The position numbers and the translations under genes were made by a program. Below the pieces are notes generated by a model, which saw only the letters and a program-made list of their open reading frames with translations, was not told where the DNA came from and ran no database searches. A DNA stretch of 64,000 nucleotides from BMS3ABIN04 sp965554225 (lineage in GTDB: Bacteria; Bacteroidota; Ignavibacteria; Ignavibacteriales; Melioribacteraceae): contig CBEVZC010000001.1 of the NCBI GenBank assembly GCA_965554225.1, positions 1 through 64,000 on the forward strand, in the 5' to 3' direction. Shown here one piece after another: positions 8,691 through 16,755 of the stretch; positions within the stretch are counted from its first letter, which is position 1, and every line of letters begins with the position of its first letter.

Positions 8691-10014
8691 GAGAGACTCC
8701 CAGAAATTAAGCAACCATTGACTTCTCAAGTTTTAGTTCGGTTTTTAATGCATCTCTTAATAAGTAAAGTTTTTTGTGATTATTTATTTTTCTCATTCTC
8801 GATTCTGTTTCTAACAACCCCATTGCAATCCAGCGAGCTAACATATCCGGTGATTTCCAATGTTTTATCTTTCTTAAGTATGAAGCCAACTTAGAGTTAA
8901 CATTTTCTATCGAATTAGTTGTAGTTAGTGATCTGCCCAACTCTGCTGCTAAGCCTAACCTATGAAGCGTTAATGTTTCCTCCAACCCCTCAGTTAACGA
9001 ATTTGCTGCCGATCTGTTTATCTTCACTAATTCGTTTCTTATTTCTATTAACTTCGTTTTTGCTTTTTCATAATCCGGCTCACTATAGGCCGATTGTAAT
9101 TTTACCCTAAATACCGGTGTGTCTTTTTCACTCAAATAACTTACTACATTTTCCCGCTTATGCCACTGGCATCTCTGTACTAAACAATAATTTCCAAAGG
9201 TTTCTTTTACCGCTTTCCTTAATCCTTTCGAGCCATCTAAAAGACAAAACAATCCCTCCTCAAACCGAAAATTTCTTTCAAGCAAATTCTTCAATAATTC
9301 TTTTACTGATTTTGAGTTCTCTGTTGTTGTCTCGATAAACCCCAACAATAGCTTTTCTCCGCTCATTGTTATTCCGAGGCAGATTACTATTTGCTCTTTT
9401 ACTAAATACTTACCGTCTATCAGCAATCCTACAAAATCATACCTGCCTAAATCTCTTTTCTCAAATTCTTTTAACGCTGATGTGCTATTGTCTATAAACT
9501 TCCGGCTTATTGTTGATTGACTTAAACCGAAGCTTTCTGCCATTGTTCTGCTCAATTCTCCATAATCTTTTTGACTCAAACCCAACAACACACTTTTTAT
9601 CATTCTTTCATTTGGGCTTTCTTGTTCTTTTAGTGATGAATAAGCATCGTTGTTTTCTGCCTTTTTTGTTATTGCATCAAAATAACGGGGAACTTTTATT
9701 TTAACTTTTTCATCTCCTACTTTTATGCTTCCCGGATTATAACCCCAGCGTGAATATCGTCTTTCTCCTTCCGGTTTATGCTTATAACGCTCTCCACATT
9801 TTTCTACTACTGATGACTCCATTATATTATTTGCTACTATTTTCATTATCTCTGTGTAGTCTTGAAATAAACTTATCTGATAATCCAGCCTTTGTGATTC
9901 TAACCATTCAAGATTTTTTTCACTATAATTTGTATCTTTCATTTTGAGACTCCTTTGTTTAGTGTTATTATTTTTTTGAATTAAATAAAATTACTAATTT
10001 CTTTGGAGTCTCTC
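8691..10014 (-). mobile_element. IS256-family insertion sequence
   Basis: A complete element of about 1.3 kb. Terminal inverted repeats are GAGAGACTCCCAGAAATTA (8691-8709) and, reversed, GAGAGACTCCAAAGAAATTA (9995-10014), differing by one mismatch and one indel. One uninterrupted transposase gene fills the interior; its stop codon lies within the left repeat. IS256 elements usually duplicate 8-9 bp of target, but the bases next to the two ends (TGAAATTC and TTTTTTTT) do not match. The intact reading frame suggests a recent arrival. Confidence 0.85.
8707..9942 (-). CDS. IS256-family (mutator-type) transposase
   Basis: A 411-residue transposase with the DDE catalytic triad of the IS256/Mutator class: first aspartate in GLLIDGKYL, second in CLLDGSKGL, and the glutamate in TTTNSIENVNSKL. 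The typical zinc-like C/H segment QRCQWHKRENV lies between the last two. The N-terminus carries the CGERYKHKPEGERRYSRWGY segment seen in this group's DNA-binding region. The frame is unbroken and of normal length, so the enzyme is probably active. It cuts and joins at the inverted repeats that bound it. Confidence 0.95.
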   Translation of the reverse strand: MKDTNYSEKNLEWLESQRLDYQISLFQDYTEIMKIVANNIMESSVVEKCGERYKHKPEGERRYSRWGYNPGSIKVGDEKVKIKVPRYFDAITKKAENNDAYSSLKEQESPNERMIKSVLLGLSQKDYGELSRTMAESFGLSQSTISRKFIDNSTSALKEFEKRDLGRYDFVGLLIDGKYLVKEQIVICLGITMSGEKLLLGFIETTTENSKSVKELLKNLLERNFRFEEGLFCLLDGSKGLRKAVKETFGNYCLVQRCQWHKRENVVSYLSEKDTPVFRVKLQSAYSEPDYEKAKTKLIEIRNELVKINRSAANSLTEGLEETLTLHRLGLAAELGRSLTTTNSIENVNSKLASYLRKIKHWKSPDMLARWIAMGLLETESRMRKINNHKKLYLLRDALKTELKLEKSMVA

Positions 10015-10026
10015 TTTTTTTTATTC

Positions 10027-10038
10027 AATTTCAACTAG
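10027..10038 (-). repeat. outer inverted repeat, right arm, flanking the IS
   Basis: AATTTCAACTAG, the exact reverse complement of 8678-8689. It is separated from the right IS end by a 12-base T-rich spacer that is missing on the left side. Confidence 0.7.
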
Positions 10039-10104
10039 CTATGAATATACACCTAATTAAATTATGGACTTGTTTCCTTTTTTTATAAAATCTAAAAGGA
10101 TGTT

Positions 10105-10350
10105 GTGCATTATAGCTTTATAGATCTGTTAGGAAATATCGGTGTTGCATTTATAATAGTTACATACTTGCTGCTCCAATTAAATAAGATAAATAGTAAA
10201 GGGCTTTTGTACTCTTCATTAAATGCGATGGGTGCATTTTTAGTAATCCTTTCACTGATTCAAAATTTTAATCTTTCAGCGTTTATAATTGAAGGATTCT
10301 GGCTTATTATAAGTCTTATCGGCTTGATTAGATTTCTCACTAAAAAGTAG
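10105..10350 (+). CDS. small membrane protein, CBU_0592-like
   Basis: An 81-residue protein with three hydrophobic segments (about residues 8-26, 36-54 and 57-77). The pattern LGNIGVAFIIVTYLLLQ, then YSSLNAMGAFLVILSL and FNLSAFIIEGFWLIISLIG matches small membrane proteins often labelled CBU_0592-like, whose function is unknown. Translation starts at GTG 10105 with AAAAGGA upstream; the nearby ATG at 10100 is in another frame. It is the first gene of the long plus-strand block after the insertion sequence, so the IS lies next to its promoter region. Confidence 0.75.
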   Translation: MHYSFIDLLGNIGVAFIIVTYLLLQLNKINSKGLLYSSLNAMGAFLVILSLIQNFNLSAFIIEGFWLIISLIGLIRFLTKK

Positions 10351-10428
10351 AGACAAAATACATGGGTGAGTTTTATAAATTATCATTATTTTCATAAGTT
10401 AAAAAAATAATTACGGAGTAAAATACAA

Positions 10429-10698
10429 ATGGCGGAAAATATACCTGTTGAGTTCGAAAATATTGGAGAATACAACCAAGCTGTTCTTCAACAACTTATA
10501 AATAACAATGCACTGCTTCATGTGCTTTTGGATATCGAAGTAAATAAATTAGCTCAAGATATGGTTAAAGATGAAATGGTAAGTGAGGATTATGACCTTG
10601 CTTTAAAAGAAAAACGAAATGAATTAAAGATGCAGATTAATGAAAAGATCCGTGAGTATAAATTACATGCTCTGGCGGATATTAATTTAAAAAAGTGA
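10429..10698 (+). CDS. small helical hypothetical protein
   Basis: An 89-residue acidic protein with no recognised domain, no signal peptide and no cysteines. It is predicted to be almost entirely helical, with charged heptad-like stretches (for example KEKRNELKMQINEKIREYK), and could form a coiled coil. ACGGAG lies upstream of ATG 10429. It sits 11 bases before the YmdB-type phosphodiesterase, so the two are probably translated from one message. In many bacteria ymdB follows the RNase Y gene; this small helical protein occupies that spot but shows no KH or HD domain. Confidence 0.7.
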   Translation: MAENIPVEFENIGEYNQAVLQQLINNNALLHVLLDIEVNKLAQDMVKDEMVSEDYDLALKEKRNELKMQINEKIREYKLHALADINLKK

Positions 10699-10709
10699 GC
10701 TAATAATTT

Positions 10710-11510
10710 ATGATTATAAATATTTTATTTGTTGGTGATATTGTAGGTAAACCGGGACTTCAAATGGTCCAAACATGGTTACCAAGTTTAGCTAAAAAAT
10801 ATAAAGCGGATTTTATTATTGCAAACGGAGAAAATTCAGCCGACGGAAAAGGTTGTACGGAAAAAGAAGGGAAAGCAATTTTTGCTTTGGATGTTGATGT
10901 GATAACGAGTGGTAATCATATATGGGATAAGCGTCAATCGCAAGAATACTTAAAAACGGAAAATAGAATTTTACGTCCCTTAAACTATCCTAAAGGAACA
11001 TACGGGAGAGGATTTATTATTGCCGGATCGAAAAAAGGAAAAGTTGGTGTTCTGAATCTTCAAGGAAGAGCTTTTATGGCTCCGATAGATTGCCCGTTTA
11101 GAGCAGCAGATTGGGCAATTAGCAGAATACAACAAGAAACAAAAGTTATTTTTGTTGATTTCCATGCCGAAGCAACAGCCGAAAAACTTGCCTTAGCAAA
11201 TTATATAAAAGGCAAAGTAAGTGCAGTAATTGGAACCCATACGCACATACAAACAGCTGACGAAAGAATATTCCCTGAAGGAACTGCTTACCTAACTGAT
11301 TCCGGAATGACGGGACCGTATGATTCGGTCATCGGAATGAAAACCGACGCTGCTATTAATAGGTTCCTGTATCAAACGCCGCAAAAATATCAATCTGCTA
11401 CCGAAAATAACCATTTATGCGGTGTAGCGCTAAAAGTTGAGACCGAAACAGGTCATGCTTTAGAAATTGAACGAATTTGTTTGCCTGAGTTTGAACGTAA
11501 AGTTGTTTAA
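10710..11510 (+). CDS. YmdB-family metallophosphoesterase
   Basis: A 266-residue protein of the TIGR00282/YmdB family, cytoplasmic phosphodiesterases reported to act on 2',3'- or 3',5'-cyclic nucleotides. Metal-ligand motifs are all visible: GDIVGKPG near the N-terminus, ANGENSADGKG, SGNHIWDK, VDFHAEATAEK and GTHTHIQTADERI. Length matches the family. It is tightly followed by a DNA methyltransferase gene whose ATG comes one base after this gene's stop codon. The true substrate in this lineage is not known. Confidence 0.9.
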   Translation: MIINILFVGDIVGKPGLQMVQTWLPSLAKKYKADFIIANGENSADGKGCTEKEGKAIFALDVDVITSGNHIWDKRQSQEYLKTENRILRPLNYPKGTYGRGFIIAGSKKGKVGVLNLQGRAFMAPIDCPFRAADWAISRIQQETKVIFVDFHAEATAEKLALANYIKGKVSAVIGTHTHIQTADERIFPEGTAYLTDSGMTGPYDSVIGMKTDAAINRFLYQTPQKYQSATENNHLCGVALKVETETGHALEIERICLPEFERKVV

Positions 11511-11511
11511 A

Positions 11512-12504
11512 ATGTTAAATTTTCCTTTACCCCGTTTAGATAAAGATAAATTGTTAAGAAGTTATCTAAGAAAATATTGCCGGCTTCAACCGGGAGATAT
11601 TTGGGAGGATAAGCAATCAGGACATAAAGTAGGGTGCTTGGATGCAACGGATATCAAAGCTGTTCAAGAGTTCTGTAAATACGAAAAAGCTGTCCTTGCA
11701 ATTCAAGATCCGCCTTATAATTTGGTGGCATTTAAAAAACGAAATATTCAAAATTTTCTAAAGTGGTGTGAAAAGTGGGTGCAAACATCAGAAATGGTTC
11801 TTGCAGATAATTCCTCATTATACATTTGGCTTGGAGCGGACCAAAAAAATAATTTAGAACCTTTTGCCGATTTTATTTTAATGATGAAGTCTTCTAATTT
11901 TGATGTTAGAAGTTTTATTACAATGCGGAACCAGCGTGGTTACGGAACACAAAAAAATTGGATGTCGGTTAGACAGGAATTACTTTATTACATTAAAGGT
12001 AAGCCGACTTTTAATACCGAATACGTATATACCGATATTCCCAAAGTAGTAAAAGGTTATTTTAAAGAAATAAGCGGAAAGAAAACCGAAAATTTAGAAA
12101 GAAGTAAATCGGATAAAATAAGAGCGGGAAATGTTTGGATTGATATTCAGCAGGTCTTTCACCTGATGGAAGAAAATGTTAACGGCTGCTTTGCTCAGAA
12201 ACCGTTGAAAGCAATTGAGAGAATTATTAATGTATCCAGTAATAAGGATGATATTGTATTGGATTACTTTTCACATTCCGGTACTACGCTTTTAGGAAGC
12301 GAAAGACTAAACAGAATTTGTTATACTATTGATATAGAACCGATTTATTGTGAAATTTCTATTAGAAGAATTGAAAATTATCGCGAGAAAGGTAAGATCG
12401 GGTGGCAAAATTCAAATCCCTTTGCCGGAGAAATTGCGAAAGATAAAGATCTTAAATCATATTTGGAAAACAAATATGGAATTACTGTCCCGCAGAATTT
12501 ATAA
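11512..12504 (+). CDS. solitary site-specific DNA methyltransferase (N6-adenine/N4-cytosine, beta-type order)
   Basis: A 330-residue AdoMet-dependent DNA methyltransferase. The catalytic motif IV DPPYN is at residues 66-70 and the AdoMet-binding motif I DYFSHSGTT at 251-259, so catalysis comes before AdoMet binding, as in beta-class N6_N4 enzymes. The frame is open from a TTG at 11467 inside the previous gene, but ATG 11512 is the sensible start. No restriction endonuclease or specificity subunit is adjacent; neighbours are YmdB-type and FolD housekeeping genes with spacings of 1 and 17 bases. That setting suggests a regulatory or maintenance methyltransferase rather than part of a restriction system. 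The recognition site cannot be read. Confidence 0.85.
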   Translation: MLNFPLPRLDKDKLLRSYLRKYCRLQPGDIWEDKQSGHKVGCLDATDIKAVQEFCKYEKAVLAIQDPPYNLVAFKKRNIQNFLKWCEKWVQTSEMVLADNSSLYIWLGADQKNNLEPFADFILMMKSSNFDVRSFITMRNQRGYGTQKNWMSVRQELLYYIKGKPTFNTEYVYTDIPKVVKGYFKEISGKKTENLERSKSDKIRAGNVWIDIQQVFHLMEENVNGCFAQKPLKAIERIINVSSNKDDIVLDYFSHSGTTLLGSERLNRICYTIDIEPIYCEISIRRIENYREKGKIGWQNSNPFAGEIAKDKDLKSYLENKYGITVPQNL

Positions 12505-12521
12505 AAGTTATAGAGTAAGAA

Positions 12522-13412
12522 ATGACAATTATTGATGGCAAAAAAGTTGCAGCTGATATTCGTGAAGAATTGAAAGAAAAAATATCCAAATTAAAATTCG
12601 AGCATAATAAAATTCCCGGATTGGTTGCTATACTCGTCGGCAGCAATCCCGCATCTCAAGTATATGTAAGGATGAAAAGTAAAGCCTGCGATGAAATTGG
12701 TATTTATTCGGTAGTAGAAAAACTTCCTTCACAAACGAGTAAAGAAGAGCTTTTAACAATTATTCAAAAATATAATAACGATGATAGATTTAACGGAATT
12801 TTAGTGCAGCTTCCTTTACCGGTACATATAAATGAAGATAAAATAATTGAAGCTATTTTACCTTCAAAAGATGTTGACGGTTTTCACCCGATTAATATTG
12901 GTAAGCTAATGATTGGACAGGATACATTTGAATCTTGTACACCGGCCGGAATAGTTGAGTTATTGAAAAGATACAAGATCGAGACAAAAGGAAAGCATGT
13001 AGTTGTTCTTGGGAGAAGCAATATTGTTGGTAAGCCTGTTGCAAATCTTTTACTCCAGAAAAAGGAAGGAGCTAATGCTGTTGTTACGGTTTGTCATTCC
13101 GCTGCAAAAAATTTAAAAGATTATACATTAACTGCCGATATTTTAATTGCCGCTATAGGCAGAGCAAATTTTGTTACGGCAGATATGGTAAAAGAAGGAG
13201 TTGTTATAATTGATGTCGGGATCAACAGAATTGAAGATGATTCGAGAAAAAGCGGTTATAGGTTGGTTGGTGATGTTGATTTTGAAAATGTTTCAAAAAA
13301 ATCTTCTTATATTACACCTGTCCCGGGCGGTGTTGGTCCAATGACAATAGCAATGTTATTGCAGAATACATATAAATCATTTTTAAAAAGTAACAATTAT
13401 AATCTGGTTTAA
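12522..13412 (+). CDS. folD: bifunctional methylenetetrahydrofolate dehydrogenase/cyclohydrolase FolD
   Basis: A 296-residue bifunctional enzyme converting 5,10-methylene-THF to 10-formyl-THF for purine and formyl-Met synthesis, using NADP. Visible signatures: YVRMKSKACDEIGI with the catalytic lysine, VQLPLPVH, KDVDGFHPINIGKL, the nucleotide-binding VVLGRSNIVGKPVANLL and the C-terminal PVPGGVGPMTIAMLLQNT. Length and domain order are normal. A ribosome site GAGTAAG lies before ATG 12522. It is followed after three bases by the aldolase gene. Confidence 0.96.
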   Translation: MTIIDGKKVAADIREELKEKISKLKFEHNKIPGLVAILVGSNPASQVYVRMKSKACDEIGIYSVVEKLPSQTSKEELLTIIQKYNNDDRFNGILVQLPLPVHINEDKIIEAILPSKDVDGFHPINIGKLMIGQDTFESCTPAGIVELLKRYKIETKGKHVVVLGRSNIVGKPVANLLLQKKEGANAVVTVCHSAAKNLKDYTLTADILIAAIGRANFVTADMVKEGVVIIDVGINRIEDDSRKSGYRLVGDVDFENVSKKSSYITPVPGGVGPMTIAMLLQNTYKSFLKSNNYNLV

Positions 13413-13415
13413 ATT

Positions 13416-14282
13416 ATGAATACATCAAGTATAGACAAAATTGTATCGCAGGTTTTTACGGAGAAAGCTCTGAGGGATTATTACAAAGTAGAAGAAACCT
13501 GTAATGGCTGGGAAAGGAATGTTGTTGATCAGCCGACCGCTGTAAAAAATATTATTGAGAATGGCGCCGAAAGAATAGCCGCCGGCATTGGTGTTGGGGA
13601 CGAGTTGTCTGACAGATCTATAGCTCGGATGATTGATCATACTTTACTAAAACCTGAAGCTACTCCCGATGATATTACTAAACTTTGCGGAGAAGCTAAA
13701 CAGTATCATTTCGCATCGGTATGTATTAACCCGGGTTATGTCCCTAAATGTTCTAATCTACTCAAGAATACCGATGTTAAAGTTTGTACGGTGATCGGTT
13801 TCCCGTTAGGAGCCACATCTACCGAGGCTAAAAGAGCCGAAGCCGAACAAGCTCTGCGTGACGGTGCCGAAGAAATTGATATGGTTATAAACATAGGGAG
13901 ACTAAAAGCCGGTGAGTACCAATATGTATTTCACGATATCAATCAAGTTGTGCTTGCCGCCAAACGTTTTGGGGCGGTTGCAAAAGTAATTATAGAAACA
14001 GCGCTTCTTACGGACGAAGAAAAAGTTAAAGCATGTTTAATAAGCAAGGAAGCAAAAGCGGATTTTGTGAAAACATCTACTGGGTTTAGTAAAGGCGGAG
14101 CAACTGCGGGAGATATTGCTCTTATGAAATATGTTGTAGGCAGTGCGGTGGGCGTTAAAGCGTCCGGTGGAGTACGATCGTTGGAAGATGCCGAATTAAT
14201 GATTAAAAGTGGTGCAGATAGAATTGGCGCCAGTGCAAGTGTTAAAATTGTTACCGGCGAGAAAGCTTCTAATGGTTATTGA
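13416..14282 (+). CDS. deoC: deoxyribose-phosphate aldolase (DERA) family with N-terminal extension
   Basis: A class I aldolase of the DeoC family, which splits 2-deoxyribose-5-phosphate into glyceraldehyde-3-phosphate and acetaldehyde. The Schiff-base lysine is K219 in DFVKTSTGF; other marks are [33 protein letters not shown] and the phosphate-binding GVKASGGVR and GADRIGAS. It has 288 residues against about 220-260 for common DeoC: about 70 residues precede the IDHTLLKP motif. The first 20 ([19 protein letters not shown]) read as a short amphipathic helix followed by a polar linker, as in encapsulation peptides that target enzymes to bacterial microcompartments. No shell gene lies in the window. 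Its stop overlaps the start of the HicB-like gene by 11 bases. Confidence 0.92.
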   Translation: MNTSSIDKIVSQVFTEKALRDYYKVEETCNGWERNVVDQPTAVKNIIENGAERIAAGIGVGDELSDRSIARMIDHTLLKPEATPDDITKLCGEAKQYHFASVCINPGYVPKCSNLLKNTDVKVCTVIGFPLGATSTEAKRAEAEQALRDGAEEIDMVINIGRLKAGEYQYVFHDINQVVLAAKRFGAVAKVIIETALLTDEEKVKACLISKEAKADFVKTSTGFSKGGATAGDIALMKYVVGSAVGVKASGGVRSLEDAELMIKSGADRIGASASVKIVTGEKASNGY

Positions 14283-14505
14283 TTTAATAGTTCATAAAAC
14301 CGATGATGGTTTTACTGCGGAAGTCCCTTCCCTCAAAGGATGTGAAACATGGGCGCACAAAGAGGACGAAGTTATTGAAAAAACAGTCGATTTAGTCAAA
14401 TATTATTTAGCACTTTCGGATGAAACAAAAATTATTGTAGATAAAGCCAGAAAGTATTCTAATAAGATAGTTTATAAAATTATTTTTGATAAAAATAGTC
14501 AGTGA
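14272..14505 (+). CDS. solitary HicB-like protein
   Basis: A 77-residue protein whose first 50 residues match the HicB/UPF0150 antitoxin-like fold: [36 protein letters not shown]. HicB proteins normally pair with the HicA mRNA-cleaving toxin; no HicA-sized gene precedes or follows here, and no C-terminal DNA-binding domain (RHH or HTH) is visible. The frame is open further upstream, but ATG 14272, overlapping the aldolase stop by 11 bases, gives the correct HicB beginning. Its stop overlaps the GTG of trmH in a GTGA. This translational coupling in a housekeeping operon suggests a domesticated role. Confidence 0.75.
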   Translation: MVIDLIVHKTDDGFTAEVPSLKGCETWAHKEDEVIEKTVDLVKYYLALSDETKIIVDKARKYSNKIVYKIIFDKNSQ

Positions 14506-15092
14506 GAAAATTTAAAACTGAAAAGCGTATTGCTAAGATTACAAAAGCTGTTAAATCCCGTCAGTTTTCCTTAAAAGTTGTATTGGAAAATATTCATGAT
14601 CCGCACAATGTAAGCGCAATATTCAGAACTTGCGATGCGGTTGGAGTTCCGAAAATTACTCTTCTTTATAACCGTGAAACATTTCCGAAGATCAGCAAAA
14701 CATCTTCAGCCTCTTCTAAAAAATGGGTTGATTACGAAAAATACTATGATGTAAAAGAATGTTTTGATCAATTACATAAAGACGGTTATAAAATATATGC
14801 GTCTGCAATTAGTGAGAATGCTAAAAATCTTTATGATTTGAATTTAACCGAAAAAGTTGCTGTTGTGATGGGGAATGAACATCGTGGAGTATCCGAGGAA
14901 GTAATGGATTTAGCGGATGGGATACTTTTTATTCCTATGCGGGGAATGATTCAGAGCCTTAATGTTTCGGTTGCAGCAGCGGTTGTTCTATTTGAAGCCC
15001 AACGACAGAGAGCAGAAAAAGGAATGTACAATAACAGTGAGTTGGCCGAAAGCGATCTGGAAAAATTAATTGATGAATGGTGTGAGAAGTGA
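14502..15092 (+). CDS. trmH: tRNA (guanosine-2'-O)-methyltransferase, TrmH/SpoU family
   Basis: A 196-residue SPOUT-class RNA 2'-O-methyltransferase. The N-terminal catalytic patch VVLENIHDPHNVSAIFRTCDAVGV closely follows TrmH (the arginine of IFRTCDA is the catalytic one), and the knotted AdoMet site is seen in VVMGNEHRGVSEE, FIPMRGMIQSLNVSVAAAVV. TrmH methylates the ribose of G18 in tRNA; other SpoU enzymes modify rRNA, but the HDPHN segment and small size favour TrmH. Starts at GTG 14502 sharing four bases with the HicB-like stop and ends sharing four bases with aroA's GTG. Confidence 0.88.
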   Translation: MRKFKTEKRIAKITKAVKSRQFSLKVVLENIHDPHNVSAIFRTCDAVGVPKITLLYNRETFPKISKTSSASSKKWVDYEKYYDVKECFDQLHKDGYKIYASAISENAKNLYDLNLTEKVAVVMGNEHRGVSEEVMDLADGILFIPMRGMIQSLNVSVAAAVVLFEAQRQRAEKGMYNNSELAESDLEKLIDEWCEK

Positions 15093-16369
15093 AAGAGAAC
15101 TTAAGTCATATTACTAAAGTAAAAGGAGACCTTTATCTTCCCGGCGATAAGTCAATTTCACATCGCTCAATAATGTTTTCGGCTTTAGCGGACGGGGAAT
15201 CTGTAATAAATAATTGTTCAACATCGGAAGATGTAGAATCAACAATTAAGTGTTTTCGTCAGTTAGGCTCTACAATTAGTAGAAACTCAAATGAAATTTT
15301 AGTCTTGGGTAAAGGATACAAGGGATTTAAAAAGCCCGAAAGAATTTTAGATGCCGGTAATTCGGGAACAACTGCGCGTTTGATAACCGGTATTCTTTCC
15401 GCACAAGATTTTTCCTCTACTATTGTTGGCGATAAATCACTTTCCAAGAGACCAATGCGTAGAATTATTGATCCCCTAAAACAAATGGGTGCGGAAATAT
15501 CGGCAAGCTCTCAAGATACTTTACCTTTAATTATTAAACCTTCGGACTCACTTAGACCAATCGTATACAAGCTGCCTGTTCCCAGTGCACAGGTAAAAAG
15601 TTCAATACTGCTATCAGGCTTGCATTTAGATGAAGCAACAAAAGTAATTGAAAATATTCCTTCGAGAAATCATACTGAGAACATGTTGAATCTTCCAGTG
15701 ACAAAAGATAATAACGAAAAGATTATAAGTGTTTCTATAAATAATTTTCCGGTACCGCAGAACTATTTTATTCCCTCCGATATTTCGTCCGCTGCATTTT
15801 TTATTGTTCTTACTCTTTTATTAAAGGATAGTAATATTGCAATAAAAAATGTTTCTCTTAATGAATCCAGGACAGGTATTCTTAGAGTTTTGGAATTTAT
15901 GGGCGCTGAATTTGAAATTAATAATGTCAATAACAGTGCTAACGAGTTTTACGGTGATTTAAATGTTAAAAGCAAAAATCTTGTTAATGTGGAAATTCCC
16001 GAAACTCTTATACCAAATATAATTGATGAAATACCAATTTTATCCATAGCCGGAATATTTGCGGAAGGAGAATTCACGATTAGAGGCGCTAAGGAACTTC
16101 GGTTTAAAGAGGCCGACCGAATAAAAGCGATGTGTGATAATTTTAATAAACTTGGACTTACAGTAGAGGAATACGAAGACGGTTTTACAGTAGGCGGAAC
16201 AATTACAAGTAGTGATGTTTTATTTGAAAGTTTTGGAGACCATAGAATTGCTATGAGTTTTGCCGTTTTATCTTTATTGCTTAAGGATGGAGGCGCAGTT
16301 AATGATTTCGACTGCGTTAGAATTTCTAATCCGGATTTTATAGAACAATTAAACTCTATTATTGTTTAG
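15089..16369 (+). CDS. aroA: 3-phosphoshikimate 1-carboxyvinyltransferase (EPSP synthase)
   Basis: A 426-residue enzyme of the shikimate pathway that joins phosphoenolpyruvate to shikimate-3-phosphate. Signatures: GDKSISHRSIMFSALADGES, LDAGNSGTTARLITG (the conserved LGNAGTA-like patch), SAQVKSSILLSGL, and near the C-terminus KEADRIKAMCDNFNKLG and FGDHRIAMSFAVL. The GNSGTTARL form with serine rather than alanine is of the class II (CP4-like) type. Start is GTG 15089, overlapping trmH in GTGA. It closes the plus-strand block. Confidence 0.96.
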   Translation: MKENLSHITKVKGDLYLPGDKSISHRSIMFSALADGESVINNCSTSEDVESTIKCFRQLGSTISRNSNEILVLGKGYKGFKKPERILDAGNSGTTARLITGILSAQDFSSTIVGDKSLSKRPMRRIIDPLKQMGAEISASSQDTLPLIIKPSDSLRPIVYKLPVPSAQVKSSILLSGLHLDEATKVIENIPSRNHTENMLNLPVTKDNNEKIISVSINNFPVPQNYFIPSDISSAAFFIVLTLLLKDSNIAIKNVSLNESRTGILRVLEFMGAEFEINNVNNSANEFYGDLNVKSKNLVNVEIPETLIPNIIDEIPILSIAGIFAEGEFTIRGAKELRFKEADRIKAMCDNFNKLGLTVEEYEDGFTVGGTITSSDVLFESFGDHRIAMSFAVLSLLLKDGGAVNDFDCVRISNPDFIEQLNSIIV

Positions 16370-16755
16370 TATCTAGTTGCTCTATAAAAACTCATAAATC
16401 AAAATAATAAAATAGAATAAATACAAAGCAAGTGAGGAAATTTCATATTGATAAAAATGCAAGGAAATAACGATAAATACTAAAAACCCTTGCAAAAAAA
16501 TAGTTCTAACTTAAATAATTAATTTTTAAAAATAAATAATGACCTTATAAAATTAACGTTAAGAAAATCAAAATTCTATACGTTAAGAAAAATATGCTGT
16601 TTGAACGAAGTGAGTTCATATTTTTTAGTATAAAATATTGATTTTTAGTTAATTTTATGCAGTCTTGACTTTTTTGGTTCTTTTTGTGTCAAGACAAAAA
16701 GAACATTATGTTGAAATGAGTATTTTTTTAAGATACGACTAATTAGCAAAATTTG
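16370..16755. other. intergenic region with REP-like elements
   Basis: The 386 bases between convergent aroA and bshC hold no gene. Two copies of ACGTTAAGAAAA lie at about 16556 and 16580. A more structured stretch (about 16600-16705) has GAACGAAGTGAGTTC and a strong hairpin pair described separately. The rest is AT-rich with nothing recognisable. Confidence 0.7.
16662..16704. repeat. two overlapping alternative hairpins (REP-like element)
   Basis: GTTCTTTTTG (16677-16686) pairs with CAAAAAGAAC (16695-16704), loop TGTCAAGA. Alternatively GTCTTGAC (16662-16669) pairs with GTCAAGAC (16688-16695). The two share bases and are mutually exclusive. It lies between two convergent genes and may terminate both. 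Confidence 0.7.

Noticed and set aside
8682..9947. Five plus-strand ORFs opposite the transposase
   Set aside because: They are antisense shadows of an intact transposase, with no ribosome sites and biased leucine/serine/phenylalanine composition.
12350..12535. 61-codon ORF across the methyltransferase end
   Set aside because: Different frame over conserved methyltransferase sequence and folD's start; a shadow.
14272..14505. Calling a complete HicAB toxin-antitoxin system
   Set aside because: No HicA-like toxin ORF exists on either side; neighbours are deoC and trmH.
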